Shown here: positions 1-8,845 of the stretch, piece after piece
Position numbering within the stretch: the first letter of the stretch is position 1
Layout of the letters: every line of letters starts with the position of its first letter
NCBI GenBank assembly: GCA_020849105.1
Contig: JADLGW010000028.1
Location: forward strand, 62,001 to 126,000
DNA: 64,000 nucleotides
Direction of reading: 5' to 3'
Source: Phycisphaerales bacterium
GTDB lineage: Bacteria; Planctomycetota; Phycisphaerae; Phycisphaerales; UBA1924
Translations under genes and position numbers: made by a program
Notes under the pieces: model-generated
What the model was told of the DNA's origin: nothing
Databases searched by the model: none
What the model saw: the letters and a program-made list of their open reading frames with translations, nothing else

Positions 1-2
1 CG

Positions 3-1988
3 GGGCCCGCGGCCTCCGCACTCGCACGGAACCTCCTGCGCGACCCGCTCCGGCTCGCCGAACTCATCGAACCCGGCGAACAGGCGGGTGACGGCGGGGG
101 CGACTTCTCCGCCGACGGACGCTCGCTGCTCATCCGCATCGAGGGGCGCTCACCCTCCAGCGACCTGGAGTTCTCCGTTCGATTCTCGGCCGCGGTCGCC
201 CGCGTCATCGGCGGCCTCGCCGCGCCGGGTATCACGGCGGAACTCGGCGGGTCGTACGCCATCGCCGCGTTCACGTCCTCCGTGATCCGGGCGGACTCGA
301 TCCGCGCGACGCTGCTCTCCGTCGCGCTGCTCCTGGCTGTCTTTGCGGCGTTCTACCGCGCGCTCATGGCCCCGGTCGTCATCTGCACGACGGCCGCCGT
401 CGGCATCCTCGCCGGCTTCGGCGTCTATTCCGCGCTCGGGTGGCCCCTCACCCCGCTCACCGCCGTGGTCGGCGCCGTGCTGGCCGGCCTCGGCGTCGAC
501 TACGGCATCCATTTCCTGTCCAACTACCGGACGCAGCAGGCCCGGGGCCTTCCCCACGTCGCCGCTGTGCGCGGCGCGATGCTGCACGTCGGGCCGGCAA
601 CCACCGCGAACTGCGTCACCAGCATGGTCGGATTCGTCGCGGTCGGCCCCAGCGGGATCGCCGCGCTCCGCGATTTTTCGGTGATCGGGACGCTCGGCCT
701 GGCGGGTTCGCTGCTCGCCGTGTTCCTCCTGATGCCCGCGATCCTGCCGCTGACCGGCCGCACCCGCCAACCCGGACGCACCGGGGCCGTGGCCGCGCGG
801 ATCACCGCATCCATCGCCCGCGGCCCCCGGATCACCCTCACCCTGGGCCTGTTGCTGACCCTCGGCGCACTCGCCGCCGCCGCCGCGGGCGGCTTCCGCC
901 CGACGCTCGGCAGCGACCTCACCGTCATCCACCCGCGCCCGAATCCGCCGCTCGACGCGACCGAGGCGGCGACGCGCACCTTCGAGTCCCGGGGCGAGAC
1001 AATCGCGGTGGAGATCCGCGCCGCCACGTTCGATGAACTCCTCGCACGCTCGCACGACGCCGCCCGTGCCCTTGCCGCGCCGCCGCTGCGCGACGCCGGG
1101 GTGCGCTCCGTCGCTGGGCTGCCGCTGCTCCTCCCCGATCCGCGCACCGCGCCCGCCCGCGCCGCCCGGCTCGCCGGCCTCAACCCGGAAGCCGTCCTCG
1201 CCGACTTCGACGCCGCGGTCGCGGCCACCGCGTTCGACCCCGCCGCCTTCACGGATTACCGCGGTTTCCTCCGCCGCCTGGTGTCCGCGCGCACACCGCC
1301 CGCGTTCACCGATCTCCGCCGCTACCCCGCGCTCGCGGGCCGCGTCCTCCCGGACTCCGGCGAGCCCGGCACCGTCCTGGTCGTGCGGTTTGGTTCGCCC
1401 CTCTCAACCCGGACCGACCGCGACGCCGCGGTCCTGGCTCTGCGCAGCGCCCTCGCTCCGATTCCCGGCGCCACGCCGACCGGCATGAGCGTGCTCGGCT
1501 ATGACCTGGAGCAGGCGACCCGGGCGGCCCTGCCGCGTTCCCTGGCTCTCTCGGTCGGGCTCGTGATCGGGTCGCTCATCGTCTTCCTCCGCACACCACT
1601 CGGCGTTGCGCTCTCACTCATCCCGCTCCTCTTCGGCGCGCTCGCCACCTACGCCGTGATCGTGGCCGCGGGTGTCCCACTCAACCCGGTCAACGCCGCG
1701 GGGCTGCCGCTGCTGGCCGGGATCGCCGTGGACGCCGGGGTCTACATCGTGGCGGCGGCCCGTGACCACGCGCCGGGCGTGCCGTGGCTCGCCGCTACGC
1801 TTCACGCCGTGCTCGCCGCATCGATCACGACCGTCACCGGCTTCGGTTCGCTCCTGTGGACGCACACGCCGGCGGTCCGCTCCCTCGGCCTGCTGACCTC
1901 GATCGGGATCACCGCCGCGCTCGTCGGGGTCATCCTGATCCTCATCCCGGCCCTGGCGCTGCTCCGCGGGCGGGGGGTGCGCGTGTGA
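3..1988 (+). CDS. MMPL/RND-family exporter, 3' part (5' end outside window)
   Basis: The reading frame is open from the first bases of the window, so the start is missing; 661 codons are present. Seen: the end of a first periplasmic domain, a block of hydrophobic helices from about fragment residue 99 that includes the GVDYGIHF motif typical of MMPL transporters, a second periplasmic domain of about 200 residues, and a second helix block at the C-terminus. This two-fold arrangement is that of RND/MMPL exporters, and the sequence resembles the HpnN-like (hopanoid) branch. Proton-driven export of a lipid or lipid-linked compound across the inner membrane is inferred from the family. The stop overlaps the next gene's GTG start, which indicates translational coupling with the phosphodiesterase-like lipoprotein. 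Confidence 0.85.
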   Translation, partial: GPAASALARNLLRDPLRLAELIEPGEQAGDGGGDFSADGRSLLIRIEGRSPSSDLEFSVRFSAAVARVIGGLAAPGITAELGGSYAIAAFTSSVIRADSIRATLLSVALLLAVFAAFYRALMAPVVICTTAAVGILAGFGVYSALGWPLTPLTAVVGAVLAGLGVDYGIHFLSNYRTQQARGLPHVAAVRGAMLHVGPATTANCVTSMVGFVAVGPSGIAALRDFSVIGTLGLAGSLLAVFLLMPAILPLTGRTRQPGRTGAVAARITASIARGPRITLTLGLLLTLGALAAAAAGGFRPTLGSDLTVIHPRPNPPLDATEAATRTFESRGETIAVEIRAATFDELLARSHDAARALAAPPLRDAGVRSVAGLPLLLPDPRTAPARAARLAGLNPEAVLADFDAAVAATAFDPAAFTDYRGFLRRLVSARTPPAFTDLRRYPALAGRVLPDSGEPGTVLVVRFGSPLSTRTDRDAAVLALRSALAPIPGATPTGMSVLGYDLEQATRAALPRSLALSVGLVIGSLIVFLRTPLGVALSLIPLLFGALATYAVIVAAGVPLNPVNAAGLPLLAGIAVDAGVYIVAAARDHAPGVPWLAATLHAVLAASITTVTGFGSLLWTHTPAVRSLGLLTSIGITAALVGVILILIPALALLRGRGVRV

Positions 1989-3454
1989 ACCGGGCGGCCG
2001 CCATGCTCCTGGCCCTCATCCCCGCGATGGCCGGCTGCGTACTGCCCTCCGACCGCCTGGCCTTCCCCGCCCCGCTGGCCTCCACGCCCGCCGAACGCGC
2101 CTTCGACACCAACGCCGACGGCCGGCCGGACTTCTGGCTGCTCCCCGACGCCCGGGGCCGGCTCCGTGAACTGGCGTACGACGATGACGCCGACGGTGCG
2201 CCGGACCGGGTCTACGAGCCGCCCCGCGATCCCGACGCGGTTCCCCACCTCATCATCCTCTTCGACTCCATCCCCTACGAACCTGTCGCGCAGCGCGCCG
2301 CCGACGCCGCGTGGACCTGGTTCGACCCGCCGGTGAAGGTGATCCCGCCGTTCCCGACGATGAGCCCGGTCATCTTCAGCCGGCTGCTCGGGGCCCCTCC
2401 CCTCCCGGGAGTCATCAACGAGTACTACGACCGCGAGGCCGGCCGCCGCGCCGACCGCCTCTCCGAGCGCGTCCGCGGCCACGGCAACCCCTGGGAACGG
2501 CGGCTGAACTACCGCCTGAAATACTGGGAGAACGGCCTGTCCTTCCTGTACCCGCACCGCTGGTTCCGCGTGGACCTGGCCCGCGCCAAGGCCGCGTTCG
2601 ATTCCAGCCCGGACCGGGTCACCGTCGTCTACCTTGCCAGCACCGCCGGCCTGGTCAGCAAGTACGGGCTCGCCGGCGTGAACGAGTGCCTCGATGGACT
2701 GGACCAACTCGTCATGCAGGTTCTGTACGAGCGCCGCGGCGCGGTGGAAGTCTCCGTGATGGCCGACCACGGCCACAACCTCCGCCCCGGCACCCGCATC
2801 GACCTGGCCGCCATCCTGAAGGGCGCGGGCTTCCGCCCCTCGGGCCGCCTGCGCACGCCGGACGACGTGGTGATCGAACAGGACGGCCTGGTGAACTACG
2901 CGGGCGTGCACACGCGCCGCGCCGCTGACGTGGCCGCCGCCCTGGCCGCACGCCCGGAGATCGAACTGGCGATGTACCTGGACGGCGATCGCGTCATCGT
3001 CCGGGGCGAGCACGGCCGCGCCGCGATCCAGGAGCGCGGCGGACGCTACCGCTACACCGCGATCGACGCCGACGTGCTCGCCCTCCTGCCGGCCGCGGAT
3101 TCGCTGGCCGCCGATGGCAGGGCCGACGCGGACGGCTTCATCGCCGCGGGGGACTGGTTCAACGCCACCGTCAACCACCGCTTCCCGGACGCCCCGCCCC
3201 GCCTGTGGGAAGCCTTCCACGGCATCGTCGTGAACACGCCGGACGTGCTCCTGACCACGCGGCCGGGCTGCTACACCGGCCTGTCGTCCTTCGACTGGTG
3301 GGTGGACATGGCGTCCACCCACGGCGGGCTGGACCAGCAGGACAGCGCCACCTTCCTGCTCACCACCACCGGCCGCGCCACCGCACCGCTGCGCACCGAG
3401 AGCGTCATGCACGCCATCGAGCCCGAGTACAACCCCGGCATCCTCCGCCGCTGA
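1985..3454 (+). CDS. Alkaline-phosphatase-superfamily (phosphodiesterase-like) lipoprotein
   Basis: 489 residues. The GTG start is chosen because it overlaps the preceding stop as GTGA and gives a lipoprotein signal peptide ending in a lipobox-like AMAGC (Cys18). After it come two Asp-rich calcium-loop-like segments, DTNADGRPD and DDDADGAPD. The body resembles the type I phosphodiesterase/nucleotide pyrophosphatase branch of the alkaline phosphatase superfamily: IILFDSIPYEP near the start, a PTMSP segment at the position of the catalytic Thr/Ser, and MADHGHNL as a probable metal site. The substrate is not evident. Coupling to an MMPL exporter and a following deacetylase suggests work on an exported lipid or glycan at the cell envelope (inference). 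Confidence 0.7.
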   Translation: MNRAAAMLLALIPAMAGCVLPSDRLAFPAPLASTPAERAFDTNADGRPDFWLLPDARGRLRELAYDDDADGAPDRVYEPPRDPDAVPHLIILFDSIPYEPVAQRAADAAWTWFDPPVKVIPPFPTMSPVIFSRLLGAPPLPGVINEYYDREAGRRADRLSERVRGHGNPWERRLNYRLKYWENGLSFLYPHRWFRVDLARAKAAFDSSPDRVTVVYLASTAGLVSKYGLAGVNECLDGLDQLVMQVLYERRGAVEVSVMADHGHNLRPGTRIDLAAILKGAGFRPSGRLRTPDDVVIEQDGLVNYAGVHTRRAADVAAALAARPEIELAMYLDGDRVIVRGEHGRAAIQERGGRYRYTAIDADVLALLPAADSLAADGRADADGFIAAGDWFNATVNHRFPDAPPRLWEAFHGIVVNTPDVLLTTRPGCYTGLSSFDWWVDMASTHGGLDQQDSATFLLTTTGRATAPLRTESVMHAIEPEYNPGILRR

Positions 3455-3482
3455 CCGCGGGGCGCAACCCGCTGGAATCACC

Positions 3483-4241
3483 ATGTCCCCCCTCGCGACA
3501 ACATGGCTGTGCGGCGCCGGCGCCGTCGCCGCGGCCGGGGGTGTGTTCTCGTACGGCATGTTCGCGCCGCGCAGCCCGATGTTCTGCCCCGTCATCTCCC
3601 GCGGACCCACCGATTGCGGGCGCGTCGCCCTCACCTTCGACGACGGGCCGTGGCCGGGATCGACAGAACCGATCCTGGCGATGCTCGCCGCCGCGGGCGC
3701 CCGCGCCACCTTCTTCGTCATCGGGCGTTACGCCGCCGCGCGCCCGGAACTGCTCCGCCGCATCCATGCCGAGGGCCACCAACTGGCGAATCACACCTAC
3801 GACCATCACCGCGCCGGCATGTTCGGCTCACCCGCCTACTGGGAATCCCAGGTCCGGCGCACGGACGATGCCATCGCGCGCATCACCGGCTCACCGCCGC
3901 GCCTGTTCCGGGCCCCGATGGGGTTCAAGTCCCCGCTCCTGGCCGCGGCGATCCGCCGCACCGGCCACACCGTGATCGCCTGGTCCTGCAAGTCCCGCGA
4001 CGGCATCACCACCACACCGGGCCGCATCGTGCGCAACGTCGCCCGCGCCGCCGCCGGCGACATCATCCTCCTCCACGACGGCCGAGACCCCGCGAGCCGC
4101 CGCGACGTCTCCCCCACCGCCGCCGCGCTCCCGGAGGTTCTCAGGGACCTGCGGGCTCGCGCCCTGCACCCCGTCCGCCTGGACGAACTGCTGATCCACA
4201 CCCTCACGCCCGCCGCCGCCACAGGACCATCGTCAGCGTGA
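3483..4241 (+). CDS. Polysaccharide deacetylase (NodB homology domain)
   Basis: 252 residues with an N-terminal hydrophobic stretch (about residues 5-27) that would anchor or export the protein. The NodB fold is marked by TFDDGP at residues 51-56 (catalytic and metal Asp), the zinc-binding NHTYDHH at 103-109, RAPMGFKSP (motif 3) and IILLHDG (motif 5). Members of carbohydrate esterase family 4 remove N- or O-acetyl groups from chitin oligomers, peptidoglycan or exopolysaccharide; which one applies here cannot be read from sequence. It lies 28 bases after the lipoprotein gene in the same direction and overlaps the 3' end of the opposite-strand glycosyltransferase by 38 bases. Confidence 0.88.
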   Translation: MSPLATTWLCGAGAVAAAGGVFSYGMFAPRSPMFCPVISRGPTDCGRVALTFDDGPWPGSTEPILAMLAAAGARATFFVIGRYAAARPELLRRIHAEGHQLANHTYDHHRAGMFGSPAYWESQVRRTDDAIARITGSPPRLFRAPMGFKSPLLAAAIRRTGHTVIAWSCKSRDGITTTPGRIVRNVARAAAGDIILLHDGRDPASRRDVSPTAAALPEVLRDLRARALHPVRLDELLIHTLTPAAATGPSSA

Positions 4242-5436
4242 ACACCACGACCCCGAGCGCAAACCCGACCAGCACCCCCCCGACCGTCCACGCCGCCACC
4301 AACTCCCCGGCGACCGACAGCGTCACCGCACGCGGGTCGAACTCGGCAAGGTCCGGCCAGTGTCCGAACAGCAGCAGGTACCCGACGCCGACAGACGCCG
4401 CGACCAGCGCCAGGCCGATCGGGGGCATCGAGACCTGCGACCCCAGCAGCATCGGCGCCGGATGAAAATGCAGCCGCCACGCCAGGTACAGCACCAGCGC
4501 CGTGTGAAACCCGAACCACGGCAGACTCCCGATCCACACCCCGATCCCCAGCGACGCCGCCATCTCCAGCCGCCCCAGGTCGCCGGCCCGCGCCTCGCGC
4601 CACGCCCGCAGCGGGTTGAGCCACCCCAGCACGTCCACGAGCCGCGCCGGCCGCTCCCGCCGGCGCGTCGGCCACGGCAGGAGCGACCGCCCGATGAGCC
4701 GGAGTTGCATGACCGTGTGCAGCGTCGAATCCCGCACCGGCCGGAAGTGGCTCACCCGTTCCCCCTCCGGAAAATACCGGCACGTCACCGGCACCGATAC
4801 CACGGGGAACCCGGCCCACCACGCCCGCGTCACCACCTCCGCCTCGAACGTGTACCGCCCGCCGCGGCACCTCACCGCCCGGACCAGTTCCAGCGGGTAC
4901 ACCCGCAGCCCGCACTGGGTGTCGTGGAGACGCAGGCCCGTCTGGGCACGCAGCGCCAGGCACGCCAGACGCCGGCCCAGCCGGCACCGCGAAGGGCACT
5001 CCGCGATCGCCCTCGGCCGGTCCCCCAGCACCAGCGCCCGGGGCCCGGCCACCGCCGCGTCCACCAGACGGGGGATGTCCACCGGGTCCAGCTGCCCGTC
5101 AGCATCGATCGTCACCGCGTGCGTCACGCCGAGGCTCCCCGCCCGGGCGAACCCGGTCGCCAGCGCCGCCGCCTTGCCGCGGTTGGCAGCGTGACGCTCG
5201 ACGACCAATCGTGCGCCCGGGTGCGCGGCGGCCCATGCGGCCGCGGCGTCGCCGGACCCATCCGACGATCCGTCGTCCACGACGACGACGGGCAGGCCCA
5301 GCCGCCCGATCCCGTCCAGCACCGCACCCACGCTCCCGGCGTGGTTGAACACCGGCACCACGACGCAGGCTGAGAACTCGGCCCCGCTCGCTGTTCCGTC
5401 GTCCGGCAATGGCTCGCTTTCTGCTGGGCCGGCCAC
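4204..5436 (-). CDS. GT2 glycosyltransferase fused to DUF2062 membrane domain
   Basis: 410 residues. The N-terminal half is a GT-A glycosyltransferase of family 2: VVVPVFNHAG start, VVVDDGSSDGSG nucleotide-binding loop, TIDADGQL (DxD). The C-terminal ~170 residues carry hydrophobic segments with GVWIGSLPWFGFHT, characteristic of DUF2062. Similar fusions occur in other bacteria; polyprenyl-phosphate or lipid glycosylation is a reasonable guess. GTG 5436 is used because GGAGG lies 10 bases upstream and the reading frame beyond it runs into the divergent gene; TTG codons just downstream are alternatives. A TACATT box lies 17 bases before the start. It faces the deacetylase and diverges from the next gene. 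Confidence 0.82.
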   Translation of the reverse strand: MAGPAESEPLPDDGTASGAEFSACVVVPVFNHAGSVGAVLDGIGRLGLPVVVVDDGSSDGSGDAAAAWAAAHPGARLVVERHAANRGKAAALATGFARAGSLGVTHAVTIDADGQLDPVDIPRLVDAAVAGPRALVLGDRPRAIAECPSRCRLGRRLACLALRAQTGLRLHDTQCGLRVYPLELVRAVRCRGGRYTFEAEVVTRAWWAGFPVVSVPVTCRYFPEGERVSHFRPVRDSTLHTVMQLRLIGRSLLPWPTRRRERPARLVDVLGWLNPLRAWREARAGDLGRLEMAASLGIGVWIGSLPWFGFHTALVLYLAWRLHFHPAPMLLGSQVSMPPIGLALVAASVGVGYLLLFGHWPDLAEFDPRAVTLSVAGELVAAWTVGGVLVGFALGVVVFTLTMVLWRRRA

Positions 5437-5511
5437 GCGGCCGGATCCTCCAGAATGTACCGGACTCACCCGCCGCTTGTGCGGCCCCGCCCGCACGGTA
5501 TCCCCGGCAGG

Positions 5512-5517
5512 TATTCT
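5512..5517 (+). promoter_or_regulatory. -10 box TATTCT, 6 bases before start (leaderless candidate)
   Basis: TATTCT ends 6 bases before the GTG at 5524, so transcription would begin at or next to the start codon. No Shine-Dalgarno sequence precedes that GTG. One of a recurring set in this window. Confidence 0.45.
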
Positions 5518-5523
5518 CACACG

Positions 5524-6339
5524 GTGAACACCTTCCTCATCGTCTGGGGCGTCACGGCGGGCGCCGTCCTGATCGGGGCGCTGGTCATGCACCTGGTCCC
5601 GCGGATCAGCGGATCGCTCGGCGATGCCCTGTGCCGCGCACCCCTGCTCGACATCCCCATTACCTACTTCACCGTTGCCCCCATCATCGCGGGACCGATC
5701 TGGGCGGGCTGGCTCGGCCTTGCCGGCGCCGTCGCGGGGCAGGTCAGCGCCGTCCTCCTCTGGGGCTGGCTGCACGAACTGGCTCACCTCCGGGACGCCC
5801 GCGGCCCGCGCATCGTCACCACCATGAACTCCATCGTCGGCCGCGCCCGCAACCACGCCGCCGTCTGGCTGACGGCGATTGTCACCCCGGTGTTCTGGGT
5901 CGTCCGCCTGGCCCAGGTCTTCATCTACCCGCCCATCACATGGCTCATAGGCCTGCCGAAGTACCGCCAGGGCGACTGGGTCAACGTCTCGCGCCACAAG
6001 TTCAGCGGCCTCGTCGGGCACGACCGCATCTGGTGCCTCTACTGCGACTGGATGACCGGTGTCTGGTCCCTGGGTTCGGAGATGCTCCGCAACGTCGAGA
6101 GTTTCTGGTGCCCCATCCGCTTCCGCAGCGACCTCAAGTGCGACAACTGCAGGATCGATTTCCCTGATATCGACAACGGCTGGGTTCCCGCCTCGGGCAC
6201 CATGAAGCAGGTCACCGAAGTCCTCGAGGAGAAGTACCGCGGCCGCAAGGACATGCCCTGGTTCGGGCACCCCGTCCGTCTGACCGTGGCTCGCACCGAG
6301 CCGGCAGCGCCCCCAACCCGGACCGAGCCCCGGGCCTAG
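5524..6339 (+). CDS. Membrane protein with C-terminal Cys-pair motif, function unknown
   Basis: 271 residues. GTG is chosen because it opens directly into a hydrophobic segment and has a promoter-like box 6 bases upstream. Seen: an N-terminal membrane helix (residues 3-22), a hydrophobic region around residues 52-85, another around 115-142, then a soluble C-terminal part with a WCLYCDW pair, FWCPIRF and CDNC. These five cysteines look like a treble-clef or zinc-ribbon site; a metal role is inference. I do not recognise the family. It is transcribed away from the GT2-DUF2062 gene and ends just before a terminator-like hairpin. Confidence 0.7.
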   Translation: MNTFLIVWGVTAGAVLIGALVMHLVPRISGSLGDALCRAPLLDIPITYFTVAPIIAGPIWAGWLGLAGAVAGQVSAVLLWGWLHELAHLRDARGPRIVTTMNSIVGRARNHAAVWLTAIVTPVFWVVRLAQVFIYPPITWLIGLPKYRQGDWVNVSRHKFSGLVGHDRIWCLYCDWMTGVWSLGSEMLRNVESFWCPIRFRSDLKCDNCRIDFPDIDNGWVPASGTMKQVTEVLEEKYRGRKDMPWFGHPVRLTVARTEPAAPPTRTEPRA

Positions 6340-6348
6340 CGCAAGGAA

Positions 6349-6370
6349 ACGGCCCGCCTGCGCGGGCCGT
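6349..6370. terminator. Perfect 9-bp stem hairpin between convergent genes
   Basis: ACGGCCCGC, a 4-base loop, then GCGGGCCGT: nine perfect pairs. It lies between two convergent stop codons (6339 and 6399). On the minus strand it is followed by TTTCCTT, so it most resembles a terminator for the thioredoxin gene and could act for both. Confidence 0.7.
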
Positions 6371-6398
6371 GCGGTTCAACCGGTCGTGACCGGCGGGA

Positions 6399-7753
6399 TC
6401 AGCCGCCCGATGTCGTCTCGTCCGCCTTGGCCTCCGCCGGCGGCGCAGGCAGGTGGAACTCCTTCAGCAGGCCGTCGATGTACCCCGTCTTGGTCTCCCA
6501 CGGCGTCCACTGGCTGCTCGGGTGCAGCCCGCGGTACCGCACCACCCCCTTGGGGTCCAGGATCGCCACGTGCGGGATGCCCAGCACGCCGAAGTCCGGG
6601 TTGAACACCTCCTGCTCCGTGAACACCACCGGCCACGTCATGTCCAGTTGCTTCATGAACTCCGGCATCAGCGCGAACTCGCGCTCCGGCTGGTCCTTGG
6701 TGTCGATCCGCTCGGCCTTCCCGGTTGCACCCTCAGGTCGCGACATGTGATACCCCTGAAGGCTGGTCACGCCGAGCACGACCACCGGGTAGCCCTCGTA
6801 GTGCTCCTTCAGTTTGCGCACGTCGGGGAAACTCCCGATGCACGGCCCGCACCACGTCGCCCAGAAGTCCAGCACCACCACCTTGCCCTTCAGGTCGTCG
6901 AACGACTTGGGCGCCCCTTCGCTGGACCAGATCACGTTCATCGCCGGGTGCTCATGCCCCACGAGCTCGCCCCGCGCGAACGCCCCATCGATGTACCTGG
7001 CGGAACGGGTCAGCGACTTGGTCGCCGCCTCGTCCGTGGACGACTTGGCCGCCGCGTTCACCGCCGCAAGCGCCCGCGTCCGCACCGTCGCACGCTGCTC
7101 GGGCGTGAACGCCCCCGGGTTCTCCGCCGTCACCTGCACGATCGCCCGCGCCCCGCTCCGCACCAGCGCCAGCGGCGACTCCGGCGTCAGGGCGCTCGCC
7201 AGCCCCACAATCTGCTTCGAGAGCCGCGGCAGCGCCTTGTCGTCCAGCCGCGACACCAGGCCGAACACCGGTGCGCCCGCATCGGTCTTCATCGCCTCCG
7301 CGAATCCCGGGTGCTCCAGCACGGACGTGAACGCCGCGACCTGCCCGGCCAGCGCCGCCGCCTGTTCGTCCTCCGAGCCCTTCGGGTTCACATACGGCAT
7401 CTGCTCCGCCAGCATCAGCGTGGCCGTAAACCCGTCGGACCCCTTTTCAGCCGTCAGCACATGCAGGCGGTCCTTCACCTCAGCGGACTTGCCCGCGGCG
7501 ACCAGCAGGGGGTTGGCCTTGCGCAACTGCGCCGCCGTCATCTCGCCGACGCTCAGATCCTTGGCCGCCGCCGCCGCGGCCTCTCGGCGAGCCTTCATAT
7601 ACGCGTCGCGATCGGTCGTCGGCGTGCCCTTGAGCGGTCGGAGAAGGAGGTAAGCGCTGCCGCGACCTGCTCGTCGGTCGGCGGCGTCCACGCGAGCGCC
7701 GAGCCGGCCAGGCCGAACACCAGTGACGCCGCCAGAACCTTCCTGCTGATCAT
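6399..7753 (-). CDS. TlpA/redoxin-type thioredoxin, exported; frameshifted near its 5' end
   Basis: The signal peptide (MISRKVLAASLVFGLAGSALA, start ATG 7753 with GGAG 7 bases upstream) and the mature protein lie in different frames. Joining them by restoring one base near 7636 (GACCGCTCAAG, expected GACCGCCTCAAG) gives a continuous ...SDRLKGTPTTDRD... and a product of about 451 residues. The central region is alpha-helical without a clear family; the C-terminal ~170 residues are a thioredoxin fold with VLDFWATWCGPC (active-site CxxC) and GIPHVAILDP (cis-Pro loop). Role: periplasmic thiol-disulfide exchange, as for TlpA/ResA relatives. The single-base loss may be a sequencing error or a real inactivating mutation. 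It ends at the bidirectional hairpin. Confidence 0.8.
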
Positions 7754-7887
7754 GGTCATTCTCCAAGGGGTGTGCCACAGCCTACCACAATCCCGGGCGC
7801 CGCCGCTCGCCAAAGCCTCATCTCGAGTCCACCGATCGGCGGGCGGCAGCCGCCCCTCCGAAGGACGGCACGCCCATTGCTGCTGGT

Positions 7888-8733
7888 TCAAGGGGCGGCG
7901 AAGGTTCCGCGATAAGTAGGGGCACCCAGCACCCGAGCCAGGAACTCCGTCTGAAGGTTCTTCGCGTCGTTGGAGAACCGCCCAAAGCCCATGTGCTCCT
8001 GGGCCGCCCCCGTCTCCTGCCATGTGACAAACCGCACGAGGTCAGGGTCCGCCCCAGCCCCGCGGCAGTGCTCCCGCAGCGCCCCGATGAACCCGCGTTG
8101 CCCCGCCACCGGGACCACCGCGTCAGACTCCGAGTGCAGGGCCAGCAGAGGGATCGGCCGCCAACCGGACAGGTGCCGCATCGGGTCCAGCGGCTCAACC
8201 CGTCCCGGGGGATGGCTCACGGGCCACGGCCTGCCCGTCTCCGGGTGGTACAGCGCCCCAAGGTCGCCGGTCGTCGCCTCCACGGCGCCGGCCCGGAAGG
8301 GGTGCGGGTCGCACAACCGCCGCAGCGCAACCATCCCGCCCGCCGACATCCCGCCGATTCCAAGCCGCTCCAGGTCGAACACCCCGCGAGACCCGGCCAC
8401 CGCCGCGTCCGCCAGGCCCTCCACCACGCCGTCAATCTCCCCCACCGCCTGCGCCAGCACGTCGAGCGTCCGCGCCGGCGCCTGCATGGCCGCGTCCGCG
8501 CGCTCCCCGTGCCCCGGCAGGTCGATCGCGCACGCGGCGATCCCCGCCCGCACCCACCGCAGGTACCTCCCCGGGTCCAGTTCCTTGTTCACGCTGCGCC
8601 CATGCATCCAGATCACCGTGGGCGCCGGCCGCTCCCAGTCCGGGTGCGCCAGCACCGCCGGCACCGGCCCCAGCCGCACCCATCTGGACCGCTCGGCGAG
8701 GTAGGCCGGGAATCGTGAGAATCGATCGTTCAA
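7888..8733 (-). CDS. Alpha/beta hydrolase
   Basis: 281 residues from TTG 8733, which has GGGAG 7 bases upstream; GTG 8754 would add seven residues. Alpha/beta-hydrolase fold: TVIWMHGRS (oxyanion loop), DLPGHGER, the nucleophile elbow GGMSAGG (Ser), SESDAVVP (acid Asp region) and a late His in QEHMGFGR. Prolyl-oligopeptidase-like/dienelactone-hydrolase-like esterases have this organisation. No signal peptide, so cytoplasmic; substrate unknown. It diverges from the O-methyltransferase gene, with a TACGAT box at 8783-8788 pointing toward it. The 134 bases downstream to the thioredoxin start contain only a small GC-rich palindrome around 7841-7855. Confidence 0.8.
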   Translation of the reverse strand: MNDRFSRFPAYLAERSRWVRLGPVPAVLAHPDWERPAPTVIWMHGRSVNKELDPGRYLRWVRAGIAACAIDLPGHGERADAAMQAPARTLDVLAQAVGEIDGVVEGLADAAVAGSRGVFDLERLGIGGMSAGGMVALRRLCDPHPFRAGAVEATTGDLGALYHPETGRPWPVSHPPGRVEPLDPMRHLSGWRPIPLLALHSESDAVVPVAGQRGFIGALREHCRGAGADPDLVRFVTWQETGAAQEHMGFGRFSNDAKNLQTEFLARVLGAPTYRGTFAAP

Positions 8734-8833
8734 CGTCCCACTCCCACGCCGCACGCTCGGACGCCCCCGGCGCCGCGCCGTGATCGTAGAGCATGTGCCC
8801 CGGCCGGGCGTGAAGCGTGCCGGGTGCGCGACC

Positions 8834-8839
8834 TATCCT
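8834..8839 (+). promoter_or_regulatory. -10 box TATCCT, 6 bases before start (leaderless candidate)
   Basis: TATCCT followed by 6 bases and then ATG 8846; no Shine-Dalgarno sequence. Same hexamer and spacing as in front of pyrF. Confidence 0.45.
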
Positions 8840-8845
8840 GCCCGC

